A DNA stretch of 27,363 bases. Origin: JAUVHV01 sp964523875. Its GTDB lineage: Bacteria; Omnitrophota; Gorgyraeia; JABMRG01. The notes under the pieces were generated by a model. It was not told the DNA's origin. It worked only from the letters and a program-made list of their open reading frames with translations, and did not search any database. The position numbers and the translations under genes were made by a program. The stretch is taken from positions 1 through 27,363 of the forward strand of contig CAZGAS010000014.1 in the NCBI GenBank assembly GCA_964523875.1, given 5' to 3'. Shown here piece by piece: positions 8,259 through 15,634 of the stretch. Positions within the stretch are counted from its first letter, which is position 1. Each line of letters opens with the position of its first letter.

Positions 8259-9203
8259 TTATCCCCTCCCAAATCTTCCGGGCCTTGTATGCCTTTCTAT
8301 TATTGGTGTTGCCGCGTTCATTATCAATATTGCATAACATGCACCCTCAGGGTAGCCACCCCACTTTCGTATCGCGAATGTAAGCACTCCGCACATAACA
8401 CCAAATACAATCTTACCTTTTTTTGTAATAGGTGATGTCACATAATCTGTTGCCATAAAAAAAGCCCCGAGTATAAGGCCCCCGCTCATCATATAAAATA
8501 GCCCATCACCTTGGAAAAAGCCTTTTCCCATGAACACCCAACTCAGAAATCCTACTGTAAGAATAAAACTAACTGGTATGCGCAGGCTTATATAGCGTTT
8601 ATACAGGAGGAATAACGCGCCCGCTATCAGGGCTACTGTGCAGATCTCTCCTATGCAGCCACCTCTATTACCAAGAAATAGGTCAAAATACGAGGGATTT
8701 GGCAGGCCAAAATTGTGCCTTATATTAGTAAGCGGAGTTGCCGCTGTCAAGGCATCCGTGCTCCAGCGCGGATTTTTAAAAGTAACCATATACGTCGGCC
8801 ACGATGCCATTAAAAACGCCCTTGCCGCAAGCGCGGGATTAAATATATTTCTTCCAAGCCCCCCGAAGGCCTGCTTCACGATTGCTATAGCAAAGACCGC
8901 TCCTACGCAGATCGCCCAGGCCGGCATATCAGGTGACACATTATATGCCAGTAAAAGGCCTGTTAATGCCGCGCTGCCATCACTTATAACAACTGGCATC
9001 TTTCGTAACTTCAATATAACAGCCTCTGTTACAACGCAAGTTAAAATAGAGACTATAATAAGATAGAGCGCTCTTAACCCATAGGCATATACACCCCATA
9101 ATCCCGCTGGGACCAGCGCTATAAAGACAGACCACATAATCTTCTTGACAGATTCACCTGAATGAATATGCGGAGAGGATGTAACGTATATCATATCTGA
9201 CAT
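8259..9203 (-). CDS. rnfD: Rnf complex subunit D, covalent-FMN membrane protein
   Basis: A 314-residue RnfD with about eight or nine membrane helices and a covalently bound FMN. The attachment motif is LTAATPL, with Thr156 the expected FMN site; the more common motif has Gly where Ala154 stands. The GRNIFNPALAARAF segment (about 118-130) is strongly conserved in the NqrB/RnfD family. The frame is open for 26 more codons upstream, but I choose the ATG at 9203 because AAGGAG lies 7 nt before it and the protein then begins like its relatives. The gene overlaps the rnfC 3' end by 13 bp. Confidence 0.95.
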   Translation of the reverse strand: MSDMIYVTSSPHIHSGESVKKIMWSVFIALVPAGLWGVYAYGLRALYLIIVSILTCVVTEAVILKLRKMPVVISDGSAALTGLLLAYNVSPDMPAWAICVGAVFAIAIVKQAFGGLGRNIFNPALAARAFLMASWPTYMVTFKNPRWSTDALTAATPLTNIRHNFGLPNPSYFDLFLGNRGGCIGEICTVALIAGALFLLYKRYISLRIPVSFILTVGFLSWVFMGKGFFQGDGLFYMMSGGLILGAFFMATDYVTSPITKKGKIVFGVMCGVLTFAIRKWGGYPEGACYAILIMNAATPIIERHTRPGRFGRG

Positions 9204-10516
9204 GCTATACTCCTTTTCGCGTGCTTGATTAACTGTACAAGCGGTATATGTGACGGACAGACATAGCTGCAGCAACCGCATTCTATACAGTCTGTCGCGT
9301 TCAATGTAGTCGCTATATCAAAATGGCCGCGCTCTGCGGCGCGGGCAATATCTGCAGGTATAAGATTAACAGGACAACTCTCCTCGCATTTTCCGCAGCG
9401 GATACAATAGTCCTGAGTGGTAATACGCGCGGATTCTCTGCTTAATACCAAGATACCTGAAACCGCTTTTACTACCGGTACATCAGTCGCGTACTGTGCT
9501 ATCCCCATCATGGGCCCGCCGATTATTAGCTTTCCGAGTTTTCCTTTTATGCCGCCGCAATGCTTTATAATATGTGAAACAGGCGTTCCCACTTTCACTA
9601 ATAGATTATCAGGCTCTGCTATCGCGTCGCCTGTTACGGTAATGGCCCTCTCGTAAAGCGGTTTATCACGATAAACCGCTTCATATATCGCGTAAGCGGT
9701 CTGTACATTTTCAACTATACATCCCACATCAAATGGAAGTTTTAACGGGGGCACCTCTCTTCCTAAGATAGCTTTTATAAGCTGCTTCTCTCCGCCCTGA
9801 GGATATTTTGTGCGCAATGTAATTATTCGTATTGCGTATTGCGTCGTGCGTCGTGCGTTAAGAGCGGACCGCATCGCGGATATGGCCTGGGGCTTATTAT
9901 CTTCTATGGCTATTATGCCATTTTGTATACCTGCAGCCTTCATGATAAGAAGGGCGCCTCTTAAAATATCCTTTGGGTTTTCTTGCATCATCCTGTCATC
10001 ACATGTAAGATAAGGTTCACATTCAGCGCCATTCAATATAAGAGTATCTACATGCTTATTTTTTGGGGGATTAAGTTTTACATGCGTAGGAAACGCCGCT
10101 CCGCCTAAGCCAACAATACCGCAGGAACGGACAGTATTGATAATTTCACCGGGGTCAAGACTATCCACGTCCTTGTAAAGGCTTGGGCCTTTTTCCGACT
10201 CAGCCTTGCCATCTGGTATTATCACAACAGAATCACAGGCGCCGGCTATTGGATGATGTGTCTTTTTTATTGCCTTTACCCTGCCCGATACAGGAGAATG
10301 GATAGGTGCGGATATTAATTTTTCGCTCTCTGCTATAAGCATACCTGTCTCTACCAAATCTCCTGGCTTAACTAGCGGCACGCATGTAGTGCCTGCATGC
10401 TGTAACAAAGGTATCATCAGCTCTTCTGGTAAGCCAACGCGGGTTATAGGCTTATCCTGCGTAAGTTCTTTATTGCACTTTAAATGAACACCGCCTTTAA
10501 ATGTTTTTCTTAGCAC
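9191..10516 (-). CDS. rnfC: Rnf complex subunit C, NADH/flavin/Fe-S subunit
   Basis: A 441-residue RnfC, the peripheral subunit that exchanges electrons with NAD. It starts with FKGGVHL, the usual RnfC opening, after a GTG start with AGAGG about 7 nt upstream. The central GLGGAAFPTHVKL segment is the glycine-rich NADH/FMN-binding region shared with NuoF, and KYPQGGEKQL follows. Two ferredoxin motifs, CIRCGKCEESCP (about 371-382) and CIECGCCSYVCP (about 410-421), end the protein; the long C-terminal tail of proteobacterial RnfC is absent. Codons for about residues 220-230 are built from a heptanucleotide tandem repeat. Gene order C-D-G-E-A-B matches Acetobacterium and clostridia. Confidence 0.96.
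   Translation of the reverse strand: MLRKTFKGGVHLKCNKELTQDKPITRVGLPEELMIPLLQHAGTTCVPLVKPGDLVETGMLIAESEKLISAPIHSPVSGRVKAIKKTHHPIAGACDSVVIIPDGKAESEKGPSLYKDVDSLDPGEIINTVRSCGIVGLGGAAFPTHVKLNPPKNKHVDTLILNGAECEPYLTCDDRMMQENPKDILRGALLIMKAAGIQNGIIAIEDNKPQAISAMRSALNARRTTQYAIRIITLRTKYPQGGEKQLIKAILGREVPPLKLPFDVGCIVENVQTAYAIYEAVYRDKPLYERAITVTGDAIAEPDNLLVKVGTPVSHIIKHCGGIKGKLGKLIIGGPMMGIAQYATDVPVVKAVSGILVLSRESARITTQDYCIRCGKCEESCPVNLIPADIARAAERGHFDIATTLNATDCIECGCCSYVCPSHIPLVQLIKHAKRSIACQI
9826..9860 (-). repeat. Heptanucleotide tandem repeat inside rnfC
   Basis: Five consecutive 7-bp units on the minus strand. Two read CGACGCA, one ATACGCA, and the outer two are one-base or two-base variants (TAACGCA, ATACGAA). 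They encode part of the RnfC stretch NARRTTQYAIR, just before the conserved KYPQGGEKQL segment. Because 7 is not a multiple of 3, a change in unit number would shift the frame unless three units moved together. Confidence 0.8.
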
Positions 10517-10555
10517 AACCTGCCTCTTCGCTGTTTGGTTACTATTAAATACCTA

Positions 10556-11845
10556 TTACCCCGGCACCTGGGCAATATCCTCTTTTCTTGATGTTCTTCG
10601 TATGCCAAAAACCCCTGATAAGATAAATACCAGGCCCACAATAAGTAGTATATAAAAACTACTTATAAATTCCGCTAACACCGCTGATAAGAGCATAAAG
10701 ACCAGATAAGCCAAATGCATAACCGCTTCCAGCGATGAGAATACCCTGCCATGGGCTTCTTCCGGTATAAGTTCATGTACAATAGTATTGGACGAAATAA
10801 TAATAGGTGATACAACCGCTCCAAAAAAGAAGGCTATAACCGCTGCCATGAAAAAACTCTCTAATGTGCCTACCAAGATTACAAACTGTACCAGGAATAC
10901 GCCGCCTAAGATAAGGCTTAAAAATATCGCTTTTACTTTTGAAAACCTCTCACCTATCTTGCCATAGATAAGCGCACCACAAAAAAGGCCCGAACCAAAA
11001 AACATTATCAATAGCCCAAGGTCCCGCGTAATACTTGCCAGTGTATTCTGTATAAAAACAATCACCACGACCTGGCTGGCACCTATACCACTCGCTAGAA
11101 CAAAGAGCAGGCCTATTACAAAATGCATCTTGCGGTACGCTATTATATGCTTTACACCATTCTTTATCTCTACAAAGACAGATTGCCGTATTATCTCTTT
11201 TACATTACGCCCGATTTCACGGATACTCTCTTTGGCCTCGTTTACCACCTCTCTCTTCTTTATCAACGATACCAACAAGGCCGAAATAAAAAACGTAAAA
11301 CCGTCGATGAGAAGCGCACCTCTTACCCCTACCGATGGCAGGGAGACAATAATACCCCCTACACCAAACCCGAGCGCGGACGCTATCATCCCTGTAGTAT
11401 GCATCAGAGAATTTGCCTTAAGCAACTTATCTTCCGTAACCATCCTGGGCACTATCGACATCTTCGCGGGGATAAAAAACCGCGTTACTGAAAATATCAA
11501 AAAGACAATGATATAAACCGGAAAAACTGGTTTGAGCGCTGGAACGAATACCCAATAAAGCACTATACTGAATACAAGCAGGCCTCTTGTCAGGTCTGAT
11601 ATTACCATGGTCCATTTTTTGGACCAGCGGTCACAATACACGCCCGCAACAGGGCCTATCACAAAAACAGGTATTATAACAAAAATAAATAATTTTGCCA
11701 GTTCATATGCTGAACCCGGCGCCCGCTGTGACACCAAACCAACCAGTGCCATCATAGCGAACTTATCGCCAAACTGGGAGATTATCTGGCCTAGCCATAA
11801 AAATAAAAAATTCGGCTCTTTTAGGACTTCTCTTAATTTAGGCAT
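10556..11845 (-). CDS. MFS transporter, MFS_3/DHA3-like exporter
   Basis: A 429-residue major facilitator with about 12 membrane helices. The opening FLFLWLGQIISQFGDKFAMMAL (about residues 13-34) and the loop motif YCDRWSKKWTM (about 75-85, the GxxxDRxxRR-type motif A) are typical of the MFS_3 group containing macrolide-efflux-like exporters. The frame stays open upstream into tRNA-Thr, but I choose the ATG at 11845, which gives a normal N-terminus. It lies only 6 nt after the tRNA CCA and has no evident Shine-Dalgarno. rnfC begins 39 bp downstream without a terminator, so read-through into rnf is likely. The substrate cannot be read from sequence. Confidence 0.85.
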   Translation of the reverse strand: MPKLREVLKEPNFLFLWLGQIISQFGDKFAMMALVGLVSQRAPGSAYELAKLFIFVIIPVFVIGPVAGVYCDRWSKKWTMVISDLTRGLLVFSIVLYWVFVPALKPVFPVYIIVFLIFSVTRFFIPAKMSIVPRMVTEDKLLKANSLMHTTGMIASALGFGVGGIIVSLPSVGVRGALLIDGFTFFISALLVSLIKKREVVNEAKESIREIGRNVKEIIRQSVFVEIKNGVKHIIAYRKMHFVIGLLFVLASGIGASQVVVIVFIQNTLASITRDLGLLIMFFGSGLFCGALIYGKIGERFSKVKAIFLSLILGGVFLVQFVILVGTLESFFMAAVIAFFFGAVVSPIIISSNTIVHELIPEEAHGRVFSSLEAVMHLAYLVFMLLSAVLAEFISSFYILLIVGLVFILSGVFGIRRTSRKEDIAQVPG

Positions 11846-11851
11846 ATTATT

Positions 11852-11926
11852 TGGAGCTGGCGAGTGGAATCGAACCACCAATCCGCGCATTACGAATGCG
11901 CTGCTTTACCATTGAGCCACGCCAGC
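11852..11926 (-). tRNA. tRNA-Thr (CGT)
   Basis: A 75-nt cloverleaf with a 7-bp acceptor stem (GCTGGCG/CGCCAGC), discriminator T and encoded CCA (11854-11852). The anticodon arm GCGCA-TTCGTAA-TGCGC gives anticodon CGT, which reads ACG. The T-arm GGTTCGATTCC is normal. It has its own promoter (11976-11948) and is followed after 6 nt by the MFS start codon. Confidence 0.97.
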
Positions 11927-11947
11927 TTATTAGCTATTATTTTACTT

Positions 11948-11976
11948 AGTATATATTATATACAACTAAAAATCAA
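11948..11976 (-). promoter_or_regulatory. Putative promoter of tRNA-Thr and the MFS gene
   Basis: On the minus strand TTGATT (11976-11971), a 17-bp spacer and TATACT (11953-11948) would start transcription about 15 nt before tRNA-Thr. It directly follows the tRNA-Phe terminator, which supports a new transcription unit here. A TATAAT also lies inside the spacer and is an alternative -10. Confidence 0.6.
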
Positions 11977-12006
11977 ATAAAAAAAGGGGCGTAAATACGC
12001 CCCTTT
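11977..12006 (-). terminator. Rho-independent terminator after tRNA-Phe
   Basis: The minus strand forms an 11-bp GC-rich hairpin (AAAGGGGCGTA, 2-nt centre, TACGCCCCTTT) followed by more T residues (TTTT, then ATTTG). It begins 4 nt past the tRNA-Phe CCA, so it should end the Val-Asp-Phe tRNA transcript. The plus strand lacks a useful T-run. Confidence 0.88.
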
Positions 12007-12009
12007 AAA

Positions 12010-12085
12010 TGGTGCCGAGAATCAGAATTGAACTGATGACGCAGGGCTTTTCAGGCCCTCGCTCTACCGACTGAGCTATCTCGGC
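12010..12085 (-). tRNA. tRNA-Phe (GAA)
   Basis: A 76-nt cloverleaf with acceptor stem GCCGAGA/TCTCGGC, discriminator A and encoded CCA (12012-12010). The anticodon arm AGGGC-CTGAAAA-GCCCT gives anticodon GAA. It lies 13 bp after tRNA-Asp and directly before a strong terminator. Confidence 0.97.
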
Positions 12086-12098
12086 ATATAAATACTGA

Positions 12099-12176
12099 TG
12101 GCGGGGACGACGGGATTCGAACCCGCGATCCTCAGATCGACAATCTGATGCGTTGAGCCAGCTACGCTACGTCCCC
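12099..12176 (-). tRNA. tRNA-Asp (GTC)
   Basis: A 78-nt cloverleaf with acceptor stem GGGGACG/CGTCCCC, discriminator G (the usual tRNA-Asp identity base) and encoded CCA (12101-12099). The anticodon arm TCAGA-TTGTCGA-TCTGA gives anticodon GTC. The T-loop GGTTCGAATCC is normal. Confidence 0.97.
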
Positions 12177-12184
12177 GCGCTTAT

Positions 12185-12214
12185 ATGATATGCAATTATA
12201 CGACCAAAAATCAA
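12185..12214 (-). promoter_or_regulatory. Weak candidate promoter upstream of tRNA-Asp
   Basis: TTGATT (12214-12209) with an 18-bp spacer and TATCAT (12190-12185) on the minus strand. A TATAAT at 12200-12195 is an alternative -10 without a good -35. It resembles the tRNA-Thr promoter in its GATTTTT spacer start. It may add initiation between tRNA-Val and tRNA-Asp, but read-through from the upstream promoter would also suffice. Confidence 0.3.
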
Positions 12215-12258
12215 ATTATTGATGGCCTGCCACGTACTTAAGCGAAGCGTATAGTACA

Positions 12259-12335
12259 TGGTGGGCGGTGTAGGAGTCGAACCTACGACCTCCTGTGTGT
12301 AAAACAGGCGTTCTAACCAACTGAACTAACCGCCC
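12259..12335 (-). tRNA. tRNA-Val (TAC)
   Basis: A 77-nt cloverleaf with acceptor stem GGGCGGT/ACCGCCC, discriminator A and encoded CCA (12261-12259). The anticodon arm CCTGT-TTTACAC-ACAGG gives anticodon TAC. Its 5' portion is repeated exactly beyond the adjacent run of Ns; that second piece is interpreted as an assembly duplication, not another gene. Confidence 0.97.
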
Positions 12336-12337
12336 AC

Positions 12338-12437
12338 NNNNNNNNNNNNNNNNNNNNNNNNNNNNNNNNNNNNNNNNNNNNNNNNNNNNNNNNNNNNNNN
12401 NNNNNNNNNNNNNNNNNNNNNNNNNNNNNNNNNNNNN
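12338..12437. other. Assembly gap (100 N), probably spurious
   Basis: Exactly 100 Ns flanked on both sides by the same 55 bp (12283-12337 and 12438-12492). This is the pattern left when a scaffolder joins two contigs that really overlap by one k-mer. If so, no sequence is missing, and the true contig is shorter by 155 bp here. Confidence 0.85.
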
Positions 12438-12492
12438 CTACGACCTCCTGTGTGTAAAACAGGCGTTCTAACCAACTGAACTAACCGCCCAC
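12438..12492 (-). repeat. 55-bp duplicate of the tRNA-Val 5' part (gap flank)
   Basis: Identical to 12283-12337. It covers the D-arm, anticodon arm and acceptor 5' strand of tRNA-Val and lacks the 3' end. It is best read as the overlapping end of the neighbouring contig. After removal, tRNA-Val is single and lies about 150 bp after the tRNA promoter. Confidence 0.85.
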
Positions 12493-12501
12493 TTATTTAT
12501 T

Positions 12502-12535
12502 CCTGAGAGCCATCCCTCAATCCTTAGATCTCAGG
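12502..12535. repeat. Inverted repeat in the leader of the tRNA transcript
   Basis: Seven-base arms CCTGAGA and TCTCAGG are separated by 20 bp. It lies in the non-coding stretch 12493-12683 between atpK and tRNA-Val. Apart from this repeat and the promoter at 12649-12677 I see no gene or RNA in that stretch. It may fold at the 5' end of the tRNA precursor; no function is assigned. Confidence 0.3.
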
Positions 12536-12648
12536 CATGTGTCTGAAATCACTATATTAAAAGTACCTAATGGTAACGTATCTTATTGCGCTATATTATA
12601 AAAAAGCTGTCCTGATACCAGTGTTTCTATGCATCTAAAAGAGTGTAT

Positions 12649-12677
12649 ATTATCCACAAAGAGTGGAGTCTTGTCAA
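12649..12677 (-). promoter_or_regulatory. Strong sigma-70 promoter of the tRNA cluster
   Basis: On the minus strand a perfect TTGACA (12677-12672) is separated by 17 bp from GATAAT (12654-12649, 5 of 6). The -35 box begins only 6 bp past the V-ATPase K stop codon. It is the only good promoter before tRNA-Val and should drive Val, Asp and Phe up to the terminator. Confidence 0.72.
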
Positions 12678-12683
12678 CTCTTT

Positions 12684-13124
12684 TTAGCCCTTTGGAAGCG
12701 CGGTCATTGTAAAGACCATGACAAATAGCGCGACTGTCTCAATAACACCGAGCACCATGATATAATTTCCAAAACCCTTGCCTGTCTCTGTCAGGGCATC
12801 TGCCGCGCTAGCACCCGCTCTTCCCTGCATCCAGGCTGAAAAACCCAACGCGATACCCGCTGCCGCGCCTAATATCATCTGAAAGACATAGGAATCAGGT
12901 GACAGGTTAGCTGTCTTTATCTGGTTTTTCAGGATAAAACCATATATCGTCTGTGATAGCGGCGCTCCTACAAACGCTATAAGTATAAATGGCGCCATCT
13001 TATTCTGCACAAACGCCTTTTTCCATGCCCCTATTGCCGCCATGCCCGCGGCGCCTGTTCCGAGCGCTGAACCAATCGCGGCAAATGTTAATGAAAACCC
13101 CATGTCTCCGAAACCTTGTATCAT
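12684..13124 (-). CDS. atpK: V-type ATP synthase/ATPase subunit K (rotor ring)
   Basis: A 146-residue duplicated proteolipid with four membrane helices, forming the ion-carrying rotor ring. The ion-binding carboxylate is Glu129 in helix 4 (GVIETVALF). Helix 2 carries Ser57-Gln58 in APLSQTIYGF, and helix 3 carries Gln100 in MQGRAG. These align with Thr64, Gln65, Gln110 and Glu139, Na+ ligands of Enterococcus hirae NtpK, and the Gln-to-Glu distance of 29 is the same. That suggests Na+ coupling, which is inference. A strong GGAGGAG precedes the ATG. It is the last gene of the operon, 55 bp after subunit I. Confidence 0.95.
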   Translation of the reverse strand: MIQGFGDMGFSLTFAAIGSALGTGAAGMAAIGAWKKAFVQNKMAPFILIAFVGAPLSQTIYGFILKNQIKTANLSPDSYVFQMILGAAAGIALGFSAWMQGRAGASAADALTETGKGFGNYIMVLGVIETVALFVMVFTMTALPKG

Positions 13125-13179
13125 ATTATTGCTCCTCCTCTTTTATAATATTTACAACTTAATCCTTAATCCTGAGCAT

Positions 13180-14964
13180 TTATTCTTTAAACGGCGCATA
13201 CTCTTTTCCTGACCACTCCATGCTCATCTGGCCTGAAAACTCGAGCATATTCAACCTTACACCATGTACAATAACAGCCATAAAACCTAAGATAATATTC
13301 AGGCCATGCCCAAGAAAGAGTATTAGGGCTGCCCCGAGACTAGTTAGTATCGAATCAAAGCCAACTGAAGCTGCCATGCCATTAAAAGTACTTGCCAGTA
13401 CTACAGACGCATAGCCAACCGCGAATAATCTAAGATACGATACAACATCTCCGAAAGAGCTTATTATCTTTAACGGTACATCTGCTAACGAGGCCCCGAT
13501 GCCTTTTAAAATATTTTTTTGCGGGCTGGTAAAAAACAGTACGAGCCCTATGCCAACCATAAGAAGATAGGGCGCAAAACCCGGAAATGGCCTTGCTACT
13601 ACAAGCACCCCAGCGATAAAGTACAGGCCCCATAAAATAAATACCCACCCCAGCTCAGATAGCGCTTTTAAGGAGTTCAGGTATCTAAATCCAAGAATAA
13701 GATGCGCTATGCTTAATTGTATAACCCCAATAGTAAAGCATATAAATATCATAAGATTCTGGTTATTGCCTGCGAAACTGCTTATATCCTTGATAACAAA
13801 GGACCTGAGCACAGGTAACTGCGCGAAATATTCCGCGCCAAACCATGTTCCTGTAATAGCGCCCCATATAATAGTTGTAAAACTGAGCGCGTACATCAGG
13901 AAAAACGGTTGCGGAGGTGCCTTCTTTAGCTTTTTGCGAGCGATAAATGTTACTACAAAAAAAAGCATGCCATAGCCCGCATCACCAATAAGCATCGCGA
14001 AGAAGAGGCTGAAAAAAAGCAGGAACCAAAGGCTTATATCATACTCCGCGTAACCAGGGACTGTGTTCATAAAACTGAACACAGGCTTGATTATCTCTAT
14101 CCATCTGGGGTTTTTAATAAAAGTCGGTACCTCGTCCATCCTATCAGGCTCTTCGATAAGATAGCCCGCTTTATGCGTATCCGCGAGGGTTGTCACTTCC
14201 GCCTGCTTGTCCTCCGGTAGAAACCCCTGCAGGTATGAAAACCCTTTCTCTGTACCCATGCCATACTGTACACCCAAAAACTTTTTGCGCTTCTCTAAAT
14301 CTTTCGTATATGCCTTAATATGGATAAGCGCGTCTCTATTAGTGCTTAATATAGCCTCTATCTCCCCTGCCCTCTGCCCTAGATTCTGGTATCGTAAATG
14401 AACCTGTTTAAAATCCTCTTCAGGAAGTGATACTTTTTTAAACCCTAATTTGTCATAAGGATTCTTAGAAAAATGAGCCACATAAACATAATTCTTTTGT
14501 TGGTTGATAACATTGATATCCGTCCTATCGGCTATCTGCCGCATCTCGTTCTTGTTGAGTATGTACAGGTTTATATAGACCCCTTTCGCGACAAGTTCAA
14601 CAATCTCTTTTGGATTAAATCCGCCCCATGGCTTAAAATATTCTATCTCTTCTCTTAGGCGGTCGATATCCTGCCTTGCCGCTGATAGCTCCCTGGATAA
14701 TGATACTATCTCTTTGAGCTTGTCCTGGATACCTGTCGCTGCCCATGCCATTGGCTGGGCAGGCTTTTTAACCTGGTATTCCGCGAGGACAGAGATGGCT
14801 TGATGGGCCTTAGCAAGTTCGTCCTCAACATCATTCATATTCTCTGATAACGGCTTTATAATATTTTTAATGTGTACAACGCCGAGCGAGCGCAGGCTAT
14901 TTAACATATCCTGCCTTCCTGCCTGCGTGACAATAAGTGTTAATTTTTTCATCTGGACAATCAC
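13180..14964 (-). CDS. atpI: V-type ATPase subunit I (stator, a-subunit homologue)
   Basis: A 594-residue stator subunit. The N-terminal half (about 1-310) is cytoplasmic and partly coiled coil (about 40-110 and 200-235) and holds the peripheral stalks. The C-terminal half has about seven membrane helices that form the ion half-channels next to the K ring. GDAGYGM near residue 327 and the SYLRLFAVGYAS segment near 515, which contains the essential arginine region, are family hallmarks. I keep the GTG at 14964 (AAGGAG 9 nt upstream) because homologues begin with an IV-MKK pattern as here; the ATG at 14952 is the alternative. The gene starts 48 bp after subunit D. Confidence 0.95.
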   Translation of the reverse strand: MIVQMKKLTLIVTQAGRQDMLNSLRSLGVVHIKNIIKPLSENMNDVEDELAKAHQAISVLAEYQVKKPAQPMAWAATGIQDKLKEIVSLSRELSAARQDIDRLREEIEYFKPWGGFNPKEIVELVAKGVYINLYILNKNEMRQIADRTDINVINQQKNYVYVAHFSKNPYDKLGFKKVSLPEEDFKQVHLRYQNLGQRAGEIEAILSTNRDALIHIKAYTKDLEKRKKFLGVQYGMGTEKGFSYLQGFLPEDKQAEVTTLADTHKAGYLIEEPDRMDEVPTFIKNPRWIEIIKPVFSFMNTVPGYAEYDISLWFLLFFSLFFAMLIGDAGYGMLFFVVTFIARKKLKKAPPQPFFLMYALSFTTIIWGAITGTWFGAEYFAQLPVLRSFVIKDISSFAGNNQNLMIFICFTIGVIQLSIAHLILGFRYLNSLKALSELGWVFILWGLYFIAGVLVVARPFPGFAPYLLMVGIGLVLFFTSPQKNILKGIGASLADVPLKIISSFGDVVSYLRLFAVGYASVVLASTFNGMAASVGFDSILTSLGAALILFLGHGLNIILGFMAVIVHGVRLNMLEFSGQMSMEWSGKEYAPFKE

Positions 14965-15012
14965 TGCTTACCGCTCCTTGCTCCGCGCTGGCTATACGCT
15001 ATCAAACGCGTA

Positions 15013-15618
15013 TTATACAGATATGCATTTCTGCTCTATCTTTCTCTTAGCGATCTTGCCTGTTACAACCGCGGCTGTCTGCATATCTCCGAGCACTATA
15101 TTGATTTTCCTGATATTTTCATGCGCCTGCGGGATCTTTATCTTCTCAAAGAGGTTGACCCTCTGGGCCGTTATCCTGAGCTCTTCGGCTAAGAGGGATT
15201 GCTTTTTCTTAAGCAGTTCCACCTGTATCTTAAAACTACTTGCCTTTTTCACAACCTCTACACCAAAATCTACCCAGAGCGGGGTAGAAATAAGACTATA
15301 TTCCCGCTCCTTAAAATCCGTTTTTTTAAATACCTGTATATCTATACCCGCTATGTTCTCTTCTGTTGTATGCACTTTTTCTATCGCTATAAAATTTTTT
15401 ATGCCTACATTTTCGGCAAAGACCTCTACCCATCTATTGGTAGAGATTGTAAGTTTTTTAATCTTTTCCTCTATCTCATCAATGGCATGGCCAGCCTTTA
15501 TTATCTCCAGCTGCAGCTGCTGTTTTTTTAAGATAAGGGTAGGCAGGTATCTGGTAAATCTTTTTAAATCATCTTTTTGCCGCTTTAATTCGTTTTTTGT
15601 ATATTTTAGTTTTGCCAT
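15013..15618 (-). CDS. atpD: V-type ATPase subunit D (central stalk)
   Basis: A 201-residue central rotor shaft protein. It is almost wholly helical, with long coiled-coil segments at the N- and C-terminal thirds (about 5-60 and 135-190), as in the antiparallel coiled coil of subunit D inside the A3B3 head. The N-terminus KYTKNELKRQKDDLKRF is recognisable. It lies 16 bp after subunit B and 48 bp before subunit I, in the standard bacterial order A-B-D-I-K. Confidence 0.93.
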   Translation of the reverse strand: MAKLKYTKNELKRQKDDLKRFTRYLPTLILKKQQLQLEIIKAGHAIDEIEEKIKKLTISTNRWVEVFAENVGIKNFIAIEKVHTTEENIAGIDIQVFKKTDFKEREYSLISTPLWVDFGVEVVKKASSFKIQVELLKKKQSLLAEELRITAQRVNLFEKIKIPQAHENIRKINIVLGDMQTAAVVTGKIAKRKIEQKCISV

Positions 15619-15634
15619 GGCTTGGTTTTACTTG

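Noticed and set aside
9204..9281. 26-residue N-terminal extension of RnfD
   Set aside because: It overlaps the rnfC coding end far more than needed; the ATG at 9203 has a good AAGGAG and the family start.
9826..9860. CRISPR-like array
   Set aside because: The units are 7 bp with no spacers and lie in frame within rnfC. No CRISPR array or cas gene is visible anywhere in the window.
11846..11890. N-terminal extension of the MFS protein by 15 residues
   Set aside because: It would be encoded by the tRNA-Thr 3' half; the ATG at 11845 gives a normal family N-terminus.
12438..12492. A second tRNA-Val or a true tandem duplication
   Set aside because: The copy is exactly 55 bp, stops mid T-arm at the Ns, and matches the artefact pattern of the gap in pyrC.
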